Shown here one piece after another: positions 46,580 through 59,456 of a DNA stretch of 64,000 nt. A program made the position numbers and the translations under genes. The notes beneath the pieces are model-generated. The model saw only the letters and a list, made by a program, of their open reading frames with translations, had not been told where the DNA came from and did not search any database. Each line of letters opens with the position of its first letter. Position 1 is the first letter of the stretch. Source of the DNA: Buddleja alternifolia (lineage: Eukaryota; Streptophyta; Magnoliopsida; Lamiales; Scrophulariaceae); the NCBI GenBank assembly GCA_019426215.1, contig CM033408.1, positions 24,407,953 to 24,471,952 on the forward strand, in the 5' to 3' direction.

Positions 46580-46890
46580 CCACCTCCAAAAGGACGCCTT
46601 TCAATGTTCCGCGGTAGCCGGTTCTGCATTTCACGATCTCCGAAAGGCAATGACCACGGCACCCGTTCTAGCTTTGCCCGATTTTAATCAACCTGTTACA
46701 GTCGATAGCGACACCTCCTGTTCCGCCCTCGCCTCATCTTGTCCCAATCTGGCCTTCCAATTGTTTTTTTCAGCAAGAAAATCGCCCCAACATTTCAGGG
46801 GGCTTCGACTTATTCTAAGGAGATGATGGCCTTTACTGCCGCCGTCACCAAATGGCGCCATTACCTCCTTCAAATTAGTGTCCGCAGTAC
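46580..46890 (+). pseudogene. Ty3/gypsy RNase H fragment inside the Helitron-like element
   Basis: In one frame AFHDLRKAMTTAPVLALPDF and VTVDSDTSCSA appear, the start of the gypsy RNase H after the reverse transcriptase (usual Asp in VDSD-like context). After a frame shift, GLPIVFFSKK, STYSKEMMAF and KWRHYLL follow. It is a captured, frame-broken piece of a gypsy pol; no other part of that element is present. Confidence 0.82.
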
Positions 46891-47043
46891 TTTAGCTTAT
46901 AGTGTTGCAGGATTAGACAAATCATAATATAAATTTTCAAATTTATCTAAAAACATTGGTACTCACGTGCAACGCACGTGATTTATACTAGTAATACAAA
47001 AAGTATACAATTACATTTTACTTTCAAAACTAAGTCACAATCT

Positions 47044-50000
47044 CTACCTCCTTTGGAAGTTCAACTTCCCTATGCAAAAGGCAAACAAAGAAGCAAAAAC
47101 AATAGGATACAAAATCAAAAGTACACCAACAAGAGGCAATAAATTGTGGCGATATCCGAAATAATCTCTCAGAAAAGCTGATACAGATTGGCTTTCTCCA
47201 AACACAACAATTTCTGTATGTACATCTCCAAATTGTGAAGTAAGGATAGCATTTAGAGACCAGGAAGTTGGCACCAGGTAATAAAGCCATACCCACCACT
47301 TGGGAATTTGCTGCACATATCAACATTACACTTTGTTAATATATTTTAACAAGTGACTTTTGTAGTTTGTTATCTATAATATCAGAGACGAAGCGAGAAA
47401 AAGAGCAGGGTTGGATGTGGCAGTCGTCTCCTCAATGAGATATTGTATAAAATTTATATGTAAATCAAACTAAATTCAAAACAGTGTCCAACTTCAAGAT
47501 CTTATATCATCTTCTCAAATGAGTCGAAATGTCTATCTAGCCCCGGCCTAATATCTATTATTCGGACTCCATCCTACCTATGGTGCAAACTGCAAAGTGA
47601 TAATAGACGATCATTGTGAAAGATGTTACTTCCTCGGTCGGAGGAAAAGAATATCCCGTCTGACTTTTGTTAGGGATTAACAAAAGTCAGCTTTATCACA
47701 CTTTATTCAAAACTTACCCTTTTCCGCGAAACAAAAAGGAATAAAAAAAAATTATCTTCTACAACGTGTCATGGTTTTAATTTAATTTATAGTTGTTACC
47801 TATTATCCATATATTAAACACTTTTTTCCTTACATATGTTTTACTATTGTATAGGAAAAAAATATATATTTGATTCAATCTTTCTCAATTAAATGAACGG
47901 TAATATAATGTGGGGTTCTGCCCGTCGACGGATACTGTACAAACCACACTTTTATAGTAAAGGACACACACAGAAATAAAATAGTGGACATCTTGGGAAC
48001 AGAGGGAGTATCTCTTAGTGATCAGAAACCTAAGATGCTATTAAATCATTTAATGTTATAATGTTAATAAAATCAGCCTCAAGAATTTTAGTAATAGATG
48101 AAGAAGTACTAGTCTTACTCCACAGGTTAATTGATTCTAGCTCGCCACGTTTAATAAATATGAATAGTATCAAAAAACTGCTCGTAAGGAAAGTACACTT
48201 ACCGGGCGAGGAATCAGGAATCCTGAAAACAGATTGAAGAGTGTGTAAAAGCTGGACTGTGAAATGGCAGCTATTGGAAAGTTTGGGGTTATTGATACCA
48301 GCAGCATTCCAAGATAGTTGAAGTATAGCAGTGAACAAAACATTGTGTACAAGTACCAAAACACCTTATATGCTGACCATTCGTATCCGATCATCGGATA
48401 TGTGATGACTGTGAATGCAATCGTTTGGCCCAAGAGATATGGAATCTCGATGATGACCTGCAAAATCAATGGATACAACAAATTAATTTTGAGCTGACGG
48501 GACTATGAATTAATCTATACATTAAGTTGATTTAAGAACAATATTAGGTATACCTGTGCGGCTGAATAAGCCCATGAAGCATACATTCCAGCAAATCTTT
48601 CTCTGTAGAGAACAGTTCGCTCCGTGTTCACGTATGGAAGAACTGACATGGAATTGTTTATGCCACAGAACAGTACTGAGCTATACATTGATCCAAGAAG
48701 AGTGAATAGACTCTGTTGATTATTTCTGTTAAGAAAGGCGTTAAAAAATGTTAGCGTTAAAGAAACTTCGTGTAATTAACTAGACTTATATGTAAATTGT
48801 TAGGAACAAAACAAACTAGAGAAGAATATTGAAAGAATAATCACATACATGACAAGATTTACGTAGTTCCACAAATATCAATGATCACAATAGAGTTTCT
48901 TATTGAACGAATATTGCACGAGACATGCGAATCTATCTGTTTACAATTGGATTCTACGGCTATAGCTATTGTGAGATGACCGAAATACCCTCCTTGAAAA
49001 GTTAATATCAACAAGTCCAAATCCCTTTTTACAGTACTTTCTTTTATCAAACTCTCACATATATTACGTGTGTATCTGCATATGTATAGATAGATGTGCA
49101 TATTATATATATATATAACACTAGCCTAATGTTTGACAACACCCCTCTCAAGTCTCAAGTAGGAGCTAGACTAACCGATGAAGGATGAATTAACCAAACA
49201 AGAACAACATGTATGAAGCTTTGTGTAAGATAATTCACTTACATTTCCTTAGCTTGACCCCAGAAGAGGACGCCGTAAAGAAAAGCTGCTAAAAGCATAT
49301 GAATCGATCGCATCAAGTTGTATGAAGGACTTCTCCAGTAAGACCAGTTCTGTTTCCAGAGACACGTTTTGAATTGTCCCCAACCATTTTGCGAGTATCG
49401 GGTTGGGAAATGCAAATCTTTTGAACCAGGAGGTGGTGTGCTCAGCCTTCTCACAAGCTCTTTGTTATTCCTTCACCATTATATCCCCAAAAAATTCAAT
49501 AATCACACAGAGAAATGCAATGAACTGATGTCATATAATGCAATTAAATTCACACTTAATATTTAATCATTATCTTGTAAACAAAAATATATCAGACTAA
49601 CACTATCTAATATAGTGTTTCATGTGTTGAGTTATCTTAAACTGTTGAAATTAAATTTGAAGTTGGAGTGTAGAAGAAGTAGATGAAGATATATATATAT
49701 ATATATATATACTTTCAAAAAAGGAAAACACAAAGAATGAAAAAAACATTCCATACACCAAAGAGTCAGAAAAATATTTACAGTTTAGATTCACAAAGAA
49801 ACACAAGAATTGCTTTATGTGTGGACGCGGAATGTTACAAGCTTCAAGTAAATCACCTTATGATCTTTCACAGTACCTTGTTTATATCTCGGTAGATAAA
49901 AATTTCTAAAATTTTCAAAAAAAATTGTACTTTTATAAAACCAAAAAGGATGTGTAAGGTGAGTTTGGGATATAATAAAAAAGGGGTTAGTGAAATTGGA

Positions 50001-53000
50001 CTCACTCGTGCAAATCAGAATTCTTGTAAATCTCGGCAAAGTCTATGCCAAGTTCAGCTTCTGAGGAAGTTGAAGTGACCTCCAACATCCATGTAGCAGG
50101 ATTATAATTATCTTTAATTCTTGGCACACCGGAGATGCCCTATTACATCGTTAAAATGGTAAAAGATAAATAAGCAATATATATACTCCATGGAAGAAGA
50201 AGAAGAAGAAAACCGCATTGCACGTTGAAGGCTCACCTCAAAATACTCAATTACTGTAGATGAATGCTGTCCTAAGGGTCCACAATAGATCATGCGACCT
50301 CCGGCTTTCAAGAGTACTAACTGTGGGTACAAAACTATGCATTAGTTATATATATCAAAATTGAACTTATCTTCTTATGTGCGATGAGTTCTAGGTGAGT
50401 ATGAGGCTTAAAATACGTTTTGCATTTACTTGTCAAATGGAAAAACATAAGATTGAAGGCAAGCGTAAATGATAAGGTTAAATGATAAGGTCTAATTTAT
50501 TTGTTTTTAACCGTTTCATAGTATTTTACCTCATCAAAAGCTTCAAATATGTCAATGCTAGGTTGGTGAATGGTGCAAACAATTGTTCTCCCAGTATTCG
50601 CCACATTCTTTACAGCCCGGATAACAATTGCTGCTGCTCTAGCATCCAGGCCAGTTGTAGGTTCATCCATAAAGATAATCGAGGGATTAGCAACGAGTTC
50701 AACAGCTATAGTTAGCCTCTTCCGTTGCTCAGTTGACAGACCAGTAAGACCAGGCAAGCCCACTAACTCATCTTTGATTCCATCAAGTTCAATGGTTTCA
50801 ATGACTTCTTTCACAAACTCCTATGAGAGTGTCAAAGAAAATTAAATTTTATTAACAGAGAATCGACATAGACAGCAAATTAAAAAGAAAACCAAAATGT
50901 CAGTGATAAGATTTCGATGATAGTGTCATAGTTTATCATTAATTATATATATTATGTAACAACAACTTATCCAAAAAATGTAACAAGAATAATGATTCTT
51001 TTTAACGAGTTTAATTGTGACAAAAATTGTATATAAGTTGTGTTGATACATATTGTCATCATCTATATATTTTCACTAAGTTGTTTCTAACTTTCTCTAC
51101 TTATGTCAGTAATTGTCAGTGGTGCGTGACAACTTAGACACATTTATAGTCAATTAATTTGGAAAAGTCATTATTTTGGTAACGCAAAAATTACCACATA
51201 ATAAACATCCTAGTGACAACTTGTTATTGTATTTAACATTTTGTCACTAATATCATTTTTCCTTGTAGTGAGTAGACACAAGATTAGTAACATACATATT
51301 TTGTCTTTGTATCAATGTCGGGATGAAGACGTAGCCAAGCAGAGAAAATAATCGATTCTTCGACTGTGATTTGAGGAGAATGTATATCTGTTTGTTCACA
51401 GTAACCTGAAATCCTAGAGAATGTACTTTGAACTTTGGGATACCCTCCAATTTTAATTTCTCCTTCAACAAAGCCACTAGTCTTTCTTCCAGAAAGTACA
51501 TCAAGGAGCGTCGTTTTCCCAGCTCCACTTACACCCATTAGTGCTGTAAGAACACCGGGTCTGAATGCACCCGTAATATCACAAAGAAGCTTAAGCTTTT
51601 TCTCAGCAAAACCACGCTCCCTCATCGCCTGAAAGGAAAAGAAAGAAGAAATACACCATGTAATTTGTTTCTAGTGTTTCTTGATACACAAACGTACTTT
51701 AGGTTGTGTTTGGATTGATGGACTCTGATATGAATGAAGGATTTCAAATAACTTCATCCATAGCAATAATTCAAAATTTATGAAAATTATCCCAAAAACA
51801 CGAGGGACTTGTTAATATGATTTTGAAATCTTCATCTCATAAATCCTCCAAAGTCCAATTCAAATGCAATCGTAAAAAAATTCAAATGCAACTAAATTAC
51901 ATACTTACCGGTGGGGTCTCGATATAATACTGCACATCTTGAAACGCTATACTTAAGGGTTCAAATGGTAAAACCATTCTACCTGCAAAATATGATAATA
52001 AATCAGTATAGGTTTCAATTATCAAACCGATGATCATACGAAGGGTAGAAGATCAGACCTTTATGAGATTTTGCAGTGGTGCTAGGCGGAGAAACTTCAT
52101 AATGTTCGTTTGCATGGGCTTTGTTGACTGATTCTTTACTCCCTTGTAGTTGAGATAGTTTTTCGCTTGAAATAATAACACGAGAACCAACAGCTGGTGC
52201 AATTTTGAAATATGGTTACTTTATTGTATTGAAATCATAATATGCATTACTATGTAGAGTGATGTTCTTACGTTTTGCGAAAGTTAAGGCCAACGTAAAT
52301 CCAACGTTGAAGAGAATCGTAAATCCAAACAAGGCACCAATTGATATCCAAAAAAGCTCTCCGCCAAAGTTTAATCCACGGTCTACTAGTGTTCGATGTC
52401 CTATTGTTGTATTTCCAGGCAGCTCCTTCTCACAAACAAAACAAATAAGCAATTAGCATACATTCTTGATCTTAATAATAATAACATGAAACACAATATA
52501 ACTACTATACCACAAATTGTTATATAATAACATAATAATGCACTCACCCTTTGCCATCTTGGTGCAAGAAATTCATTAACCGCAAGGCCTATCTCCCCGT
52601 ATGATAATGGAGAAACCCAAAACGCCCATTTTAACCAAATTGGCATTGAGGCTGCAAGGAAAAAAAAAACATGCTTGAGTGCCCTTTGACATTTAAAGAC
52701 GAGACGTCTTTGGACCAAATATGTAATAGAACTTATTGGATAACCAAAAAAATACTCACGTCTCGGGATTATGAATCCACTGAATAGCAACACAAATAAT
52801 ATTGCCAAACTACCAGCTGTTGCTGATGCAACCATGGTCCGGAATACAGATGCCAAGAAACGGTACATAGATATAGAGGCTAAGTGCACAGCAAATATTA
52901 ACATCATATGACGGAAAAATCTGAAAAACAAAAGAAACAAAATAGTGATCGTTTGGTTATAAGAAAAATATGAATAATCATGCCACGTCAGCTCCATATG

Positions 53001-56000
53001 GGTCCCACTGCTGAACGTGGCATCATCCTCACTGTATGGTGTGAAAGTACAAAGTGAAGCTATAACCATGTAGAAAATTTGAGCATAAAGTGTGCAACTA
53101 ACCTGCCGGCCTCTGGGGTGTACCCGATGACATAATAAGTAAGAGAAGTCCATATTATAGATAGAAATATCGAGAGAGGAATCTTGAGAAGGGTAGCAGG
53201 AATTGCATAAGCCCAAGCCGGGTAAAAGTACAAGTCTCTTTGTTTGTAGAAAACTCCAAGTCTTGCAATAGTCATAGAGAGCTCGGGCATTCCATCAATG
53301 AAAAGAATGATGAGAGAATAAAATAGAGCTCCTAAGTACTTATTTGCGTGGACAAGATCGATTCCCATTTGCGTCCTCAAGAATACGGTCATTGCAACAG
53401 ATGCAATAAAGACAAACTGCAAAAGAATGGCACAGTTAAGAGTATTTACATTGATTCATATGCAAGAAAGAGGAATTTTCGGAAAATAATTACGCTTTAC
53501 CTGAAAAGTCTTGAATATATAAACGAACGAATTCCTTTTCATGAGAAGAAATTCTCTTGACATGCAGGTTTTAAATAGTGACCATTTAGGAAGAGAATAT
53601 TTGCTAACACTAAGTGCATTTTTATGGCTCTGGGACTTATCAAATGGAAGAGATAGTTCATCAGTAAGCTTCTTTCCATTTTGGGACTCAGTAAATTTCC
53701 TTGAAAACATATCGATAGAGATGTAACTGTAAGGTTGCCGAGTTTCATGCCAGTATTGTTGTTGATCTTTTCTAGAGATAACCTGAAAAATAGTAAATAT
53801 TTAATATTTTCTCTTTAGATAAAAAAAAATAAAGAGTATTAGAAATTTTCTAATGAGCTTGCCTCTTGGAGAAAATCAGCAACTCCCTTCCTTTCAGGGC
53901 ATTTAAATCCACAACTCTTGAAAAAGTCTAACACGTCGACTCGGGGTCCATGGTAGACGATTTTACCCTCGCCCATCAACATAATGTCATCAAAGAGATC
54001 AAAGGTTTCTGGTGCTGGCTGAAGAAGTGAAACAAGTATTGTAGAGTCTGTGATGTGTGCCAGCTGTTGAAGGCAAGCAACGATCTGATATGTCGTCGAG
54101 CTGTCTAAGCCGTTTGATATTTCATCCATAAATAAAGCTTTTGTTGGTCCAACAAGCATCTCACCTAAATCACAATTGTCCAACTTTGAGTGTTATTTGA
54201 AACTATTGAATATATCAATTCCTAAAGAATCAAAAACAATAAATTAGTCAAAATATTGAATAATGTGAGTTTGAAATATCATTTGAAATACTGTGAAGAA
54301 CAAGCCAGAATTCGAAGTCTTGGGGACAAGATTGGTATTCTTAATCGCATGCAAGGGCAATTTAGGAATTTTGAAAGGCGGCAAAATTTTGAATTTTATT
54401 TATATGTACATAAAACATACCTGTTGTGAGTCTCTTCTTCTGACCACCAGAGATACCTCTTCTCATGGCGTCTCCAAAGAGCATGTCGGAACAGATATCA
54501 AGTCCAAGAATCTAAAATATGTCGCAAAATTATCAACAAAAGATTTCTAGTACAAAATAAGTAAAATGAACAATTACTATATTTAGAAAGAAAAATACTT
54601 TCAATATATAGTCTGTCTGAAGAGATGTCTTTTGTCCTTCAACCGAAATTGCCTTCATGTAAGTATCTACATCAGGATCCGGAACAATTTTCGCTTCCTT
54701 CTCCCTTCTTGTAACCTCAGTCATTATTTCTTCAAAGGAAACGAGCATTACCAAACCGTTTAAGTAAACCATTCAAAAATAGACTTAAGTTTTTATATAT
54801 GTTATATTATATATTTACCTGCTCTGCTACCGATACCCTGACAGTGAGATGAAAAATCAAGTGTTTCCCTGACAGTCATTTCCGGGATGTGCAGATCATA
54901 TTGGCTTATGTAAGCTGAAGTTTTCTGTGCTACAAACTCATCGAATTTGTATCCATTGTATGAGATTTCACCAGTAACCTGTAGTATTAAATATGCTCTA
55001 CTTATGTTATTTATAGGAAAAAGAACACGAAGATACTTAACTTGTCTAAGGCAAAAAAAAATAGTCCTTAAATATCTTACAAATAGAAAAATAATGAAGA
55101 AATAGAGACACCTTAAGTGATTTATCCAAATTTCCTGAAAGAGCTTTCAGAAGTGTAGTTTTTCCACACCCTGGAGGACCAAGTAACAGAGTTATTCTGT
55201 AATTTAAAAAAAAGAAACAGAATTAGATATATGCAGGTTAACCGAACGAAACCAAATTTTGATCAAAGTATTGTGATGAATAGAAATCTAATTTCTGATC
55301 CCTTGGAGGGATCTTTCTTTTTTTCCTTCACAAAACAGACGATACGGGAAGCTCTTAGAATATGGCCTAATAACTCTTAAAAAAGTATAAACAATGTGAT
55401 CCTGTTTCTCAATAAGAAGCCTTCAAGAATATTTGTTTTTATAAAACTATTATTGGACAAGTTTCTTTTGTCTGCAGAGCTAGTACAATCATACTATATC
55501 AATTTAAATGAAATCTGACAACGGAAAGCTTCTGCAGTGTACCTTCCGGGCTTAATGACACCGCTAACATCCTTAATTATGTCAACATGGGCCTCTTGAG
55601 ATGGTAAACCAGGCAGCCTGGTGATATCCTGTTGAACAAAACCGATGTTTGGTCATTCATATTAAGCACACAAAAAAATCAAATTTTCAACATTCATTTG
55701 GATTCACATTTCAGAATTAGATGAATATGAACATATTTCTTCGTTTCTTGAGATGAAGAAATTTTTGACAGAAAGAAAATGAATGAAATTTACATCAAAA
55801 GAAGGTTTTCATGTTACATATAGCAAGATACACATACTAAATTGGTTAGAGAGCTGACAAACCATGGTTAAATCTATCAAGTAAAGTTAAAGAAAGCTTA
55901 CCGAAAACATGCTTTTCAATGAATTCCAAAGAGTCGGGAGGGGCTTTCCATCAACAACCTCACACTCGGCTTCTACGTGTAACTTGTTGTATCTGACCTC

Positions 56001-57448
56001 TATTGTGGGAAATTCTACACCAACTCTGCAATCAAATAAATTTAATGTCTTATATAGACCTTAATAGATTCCCAGTAATAGTCATTTGATATGATATTGC
56101 AACTAACACAACTAGAAGTTGGTTCATTCATGATATCAAATACAAAGTACAGCTATATTGCACATAAATTCGAATCCAAGGCCTCCGGAGTCTTGAGGCC
56201 TTAGTCTACCGGTAGCCCCAGTGATCATCAATTGATATCAGTTACTAGATTCCCAGTGATCATCAATTGAGATTAGTTACTACATTCCCAGTGATCATCA
56301 ATTGATATTGCAACTACATAACATACCTAAAGCTATTTTCCCTATTCTGTAGTTTTTTATAGAGAGAAACAATCAGTTACATCATTCACTATATCAAAAT
56401 ATCAACCAATTCATCAAAATCAAAGCATATATCTAAAACAAACAAATTACTATGAAAGTAACAAATACCCCATACAGGTGGGGACAAAACAAGACCTCTA
56501 GAATACTAGGATGCAATCTTACCACTAGGCCAACAGACGAGAAAGCATTAATTGAGTAACAGAAAGGCATTATCAATTTCTATCAAAAAGAAAAGATCGA
56601 TCGACATATACGTGAGACTCGAACCCAAAACCCAGATTCTTGCCTACTTGGGGTTATCCTTGGGAGGTCCTGGGACCAAAGGTTCTGAGTGATCACCGCT
56701 CATATGTTCATACACATGTGGGGGCCAGAACGGAGGCGGGGGCTAGTGGGGCACCGCCACTCCTCAACATTGAGGAAAAAAAATTGTTGTACAAATTTTT
56801 ATATTCAAAAATTCGCTCTCCGAAATTGAAAATATCAAAGTTTACCCTGTTTTTTTGGTATTCGCCCCAACCCATAATCCTAACTCCGTACTTGTGGGGT
56901 CCACCATCAGTTATGTTGGAGATCATCCAAAAACCTATGGTATCGAAACCTCCCAAATATGACCCCCTTCTTAGGTCCTCATAACAAGAAAACATTAATT
57001 GAACAATAGAGGGCACTATCAATATCTTCTACACAATTAATATTCATATAGATACAAAAAAACAGAAACCTTACTTATCCATTCTTTTCCTCATTTTCTG
57101 CAGCAATTTGAGGTTATCATGTTCAATATGTTGAATGAGCTTCTCAATGAACATATGCTTCTCAGGGGCACCAAGCTTAGTAACATCAACAACAACCTTT
57201 TTCCCTTTAATCCCATCTCCATTTCCACCATTTTCATCAAATATGGAAGATCTAAGCCTATCATAAGTTGGCAACCTATCTAATCCAGCCCACAGAGATA
57301 TAGCTTCATCATCAACATCATCATTCCTCGTCGAATTGCTTCGATAACTCGATACGCTACGACGAAACGATGATCTCAAGCTTCTCCCAATCTCCCCTAA
57401 CTCAATCCTTAATGACTCTATTTCATCTGTTCCAATCATCTGAGCCAT
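47044..57448 (-). CDS. Full-size ABCG/PDR transporter, ABCG37 (PDR9)-like
   Basis: Tracing GT-AG borders gave 23 exons totalling 4344 nt without a frame break, so a 1447-residue protein, the usual PDR length. Order is NBD1-TMD1-NBD2-TMD2, the reverse arrangement typical of ABCG. NBD1: Walker [10 protein letters not shown] (201-209), signature ISGGQ (340-344), Walker B ALFMDE (360-365). NBD2: Walker [10 protein letters not shown] (892-900), LSTEQ (999-1003), IIFMDEP (1019-1025). TMD1 spans roughly 540-780 with the [16 protein letters not shown] block; TMD2 about 1140-1447, ending GKLNFQRR. The N-terminus ([20 protein letters not shown]) resembles the ABCG37 clade, plasma-membrane exporters of auxinic compounds and phenolics; substrate here is only inferred. 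A last-exon duplicate lies at 22011-22277. Confidence 0.93.
50821..51295 (-). other. Intron 16 of the transporter with a CACTA-like terminus
   Basis: The segment ending TTTTTCCTTGTAGTG (51270) is the reverse complement of CACTACAAGGAAAAA, a typical CACTA/MITE end, with TAGTGACAA words subterminally. The partner end is not clear. It would be a small element fragment residing in the intron. Confidence 0.45.
53783..53862 (-). other. GC-AG intron 8 of the transporter
   Basis: After the GVADFLQE codons the donor is AG|GCAAGC instead of GT. The next exon (53782) continues in frame with VISRKDQ. The AG|GCAAG context is the known functional GC-donor class in plants, so it does not by itself imply a pseudogene. 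Confidence 0.8.
56214..56320. repeat. Three tandem copies of a 35-bp unit in intron 1
   Basis: CAGTGATCATCAATTGA starts at 56219, 56254 and 56289, followed by TTACTA(G/C)ATTCC. The unit contains TGATCA and CAATTG palindromes. Confidence 0.9.
56630..57000. repeat. Probable transposon fragment in intron 1
   Basis: A GC-richer block (GGGGCCAGAACGGAGGCGGGGG near 56720, CGCCACTCCTCAACATTGAGG near 56754) differs from the AT-rich intron and resembles dispersed plant retroelement tails, similar in style to CAAGGACGGAGCCGGG in the Helitron-like element at 45891. The 114-codon frame across it has no known domain. Confidence 0.4.
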
Positions 57449-57571
57449 GCTATTGCTTCTTCCAGATATAATCTATGTAAACATGAAGAATACTGAAATG
57501 GATTGCGTATATGTATATCTACAGAACCAAAAAAAAACTGGGTTTAATTTTGTTCCTGGATTTGAAAATGG

Positions 57572-57592
57572 TTTTATAATTTAGTTTATTGG
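57572..57592 (-). promoter_or_regulatory. Candidate TATA box and CCAAT box of the transporter
   Basis: On the minus strand CCAAT (57592-57588) is followed by TATAAAA (57578-57572), about 125 nt before the ATG at 57448. This would put transcription start near 57540 and give a 5' leader of roughly 90 nt. Position and motif only. Confidence 0.45.
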
Positions 57593-57744
57593 CTGCTCTT
57601 AGCATGTAATTGACAGTTGATCAGGGTGACAAGCTTGATGAGGTAAGGCATTGCATCATTGTGTATTATGATTAAGAATATGATAATTTTGGTGGTGGGA
57701 GTGGGATGAAGAAAATGTGATGTGAAAAGTAGAAAGAGGAGAGA

Positions 57745-57800
57745 ATATGTATATATATATATATATAATATATGTGTGTGTGTGTATATATATATATGAA
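57745..57800. repeat. TA/TG microsatellite upstream of the transporter
   Basis: Alternating (TA)n, (TG)n and (TA)n tracts. A similar (TA)n tract lies at 49689-49712 in intron 19. Confidence 0.85.
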
Positions 57801-57868
57801 TAAATTAAGAGAAGGTGGCAAGAAGGGAGCCCTCCCACCAAAATGTTTTCAAGTTAGAGCCATTGAAT

Positions 57869-57950
57869 CAGTTGACATTCAAGTCAATGAAATGCAACTT
57901 CCAAAGAGCAGTCACGTTATGAAAAATGGCTATTATGACTTTGTTTGACC
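57869..57950. promoter_or_regulatory. Cluster of W-box-like TTGAC sites upstream of the transporter
   Basis: TTGACC is at 57945-57950, TTGAC at 57872-57876, and GTCAA (inverted TTGAC) at 57883-57887, 420-500 bp before the ATG. WRKY factors bind TTGAC[C/T], and PDR transporters are often stress-induced, so WRKY control is possible but unproven. Confidence 0.3.
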
Positions 57951-59456
57951 TAGTTTCGTTTCACTTCAACGGTCATTTTTTCAACTGTCATTTTTTAAAA
58001 TATATAGAAAAAAATTGATTTATGGTAAAAATGACATGCATACATGATTGTGTTTTTGAATTATTGAATTATGATGTATGAGATAATTAAAAGCAGTAAG
58101 TATGTAAATAATATAAATAAAATATTAAACAGAGACGTGAAGTGGAAGTTTTTTTGTTTTTGAAAGAAGCTGCAGATATGAAGTGAAAGTTAATTAGACA
58201 GAGATGTGAGATAAAGAAATAATTGAGTGCGAAAACTCAAACAAACAAAGCCATATGAATTTCAATATTGCAAATATACAAATATAATCAAATCATACAA
58301 AAAAATTAATTATACCCATATTTTGCGTTAACTTTGTCGACTATTGGTGCCTTGCTGGGCCCGTCCACATGGACACGTCATTGACATCTTCTTCTTTTTT
58401 TAAGAAAAAACGGTTTTAGATTAGGGTTCATTTTTTTTCTTGGAATATTAAAAAAAAAAAAAAGAAGAAGATAGTTAATCCGTGAAATTCAAAATAAATT
58501 ACATAAAAATATTAAAAATATCAATATAAAATTTTTATTACACAATTTCGATTTGAAAGATTCAAAATATAAGGTATTTTATATATAAGAATAAGAAATC
58601 AATTTGATGACCAACCAGTGTTAATTTAGTCCAATTCATTCATAATCTTAATTGTTGGATTTGCCCGAATGAAAAGTTGGTAGAATGAACATATTAGATT
58701 TAGAAATATTTTTGTGCATTTTCTGATGTAAAAATATATTGATAGAATTTTTTAGTAGTTTTCCCTAGATAAATATCAAAGAAACTAATATGAAAAGTTC
58801 AAACTTTGTATGTGGTATAAAAAATACCGCAATAATTTTGATAAGATGATGTATTTTTCTTTTATTCTTTGGAACACTCATTTTTCAATAATGATCATAA
58901 ATACCATGATCCATCCCTGTAGATTCCATAATGTTCTGTCACACGCAAAAGCATGAGAAAAGTCGACTAAAAGACTTTGACTTGTGTATCGTCGATCGTA
59001 AAGCAATAGTTTTTGCTTCTTTTAATTCTTTTGAATCAATCAATCTATTTTTATTGAATAAAATAGAAAATATCTTGTTCCATGAGGCTATAATGTATAT
59101 CCACAAAATTCATATCCTCCACAGAGATTCAGTTCATACACGTACTTAATATTTTGGTCATTAGGTTCTGATATTTCAGCACTATATAATAATTGTATGA
59201 TTATATTTATTTTATACTTTTTAAAGTAATTTCCGTCCATATAGGTACAACTATGAGTAAATTGAAGTTTAATTGAAACTAATGCCAAGAGAGAATAACT
59301 TAATTTTTGTACAATTAGCACATTAATCAATAATGATAATTCATAACGTTCATTGTAGCGCGTACTTACATGCAAAGACTATAGTGGATATTAACTCGCC
59401 ATTTTTACTTTATTGTCGAAAATAATTAATTTTCCACCTGAAGTTCTTAAATAAAA
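57951..59456. other. AT-rich intergenic, nothing recognised
   Basis: The short frame at 58931-59149 has no domain and no supporting context. No element ends were seen. Confidence 0.45.

Larger units (their letters stand above)
45871..46991 (+). mobile_element. Helitron-like element (non-autonomous) next to the transporter stop codon
   Basis: It starts TCTATATCTATATC after an A (45870). It ends with the hairpin CACGTGCAACGCACGTG, a short A/T spacer and CTAG (46988-46991) before a T (46992). TC start, hairpin, CTRR end and A|T target all match Helitrons, and both ends match those of the element at 15732-18059. The duplicated transporter 3' flank at 21935-21980 lacks this segment and so represents an approximate empty site, although the junction there has diverged. 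The interior contains a gypsy RNase H fragment and G-run tandem repeats, but no Rep/helicase. Confidence 0.72.
47044..57448 (-). other. Exon map of the ABCG/PDR gene
   Basis: Exons in transcript order, high to low coordinate: 57448-57075, 56025-55902, 55628-55543, 55196-55112, 54978-54819, 54729-54599, 54511-54421, 54164-53863, 53782-53501, 53416-53103, 52920-52760, 52651-52548, 52428-52272, 52193-52059, 51982-51909, 51628-51296, 50820-50530, 50320-50237, 50139-50006, 49470-49243, 48725-48554, 48457-48203, 47310-47044. Walker A of NBD1 is in exon 4, its signature in exon 7 and Walker B in exon 8; NBD2 Walker A is in exon 16, signature and Walker B in exon 17. The intron after exon 8 starts GC, and the donor after exon 14 is a weak GTCTGA. 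Edges are by eye from splice consensus and frame continuity, not from transcripts. Confidence 0.85.

Noticed and set aside
49683..49895. 70-codon frame starting in an ATATAT tract
   Set aside because: It starts in a microsatellite inside a transporter intron and has no domain.
58931..59149. 72-codon frame in the upstream spacer
   Set aside because: No domain, no promoter or splice context, and composition like the surrounding spacer.
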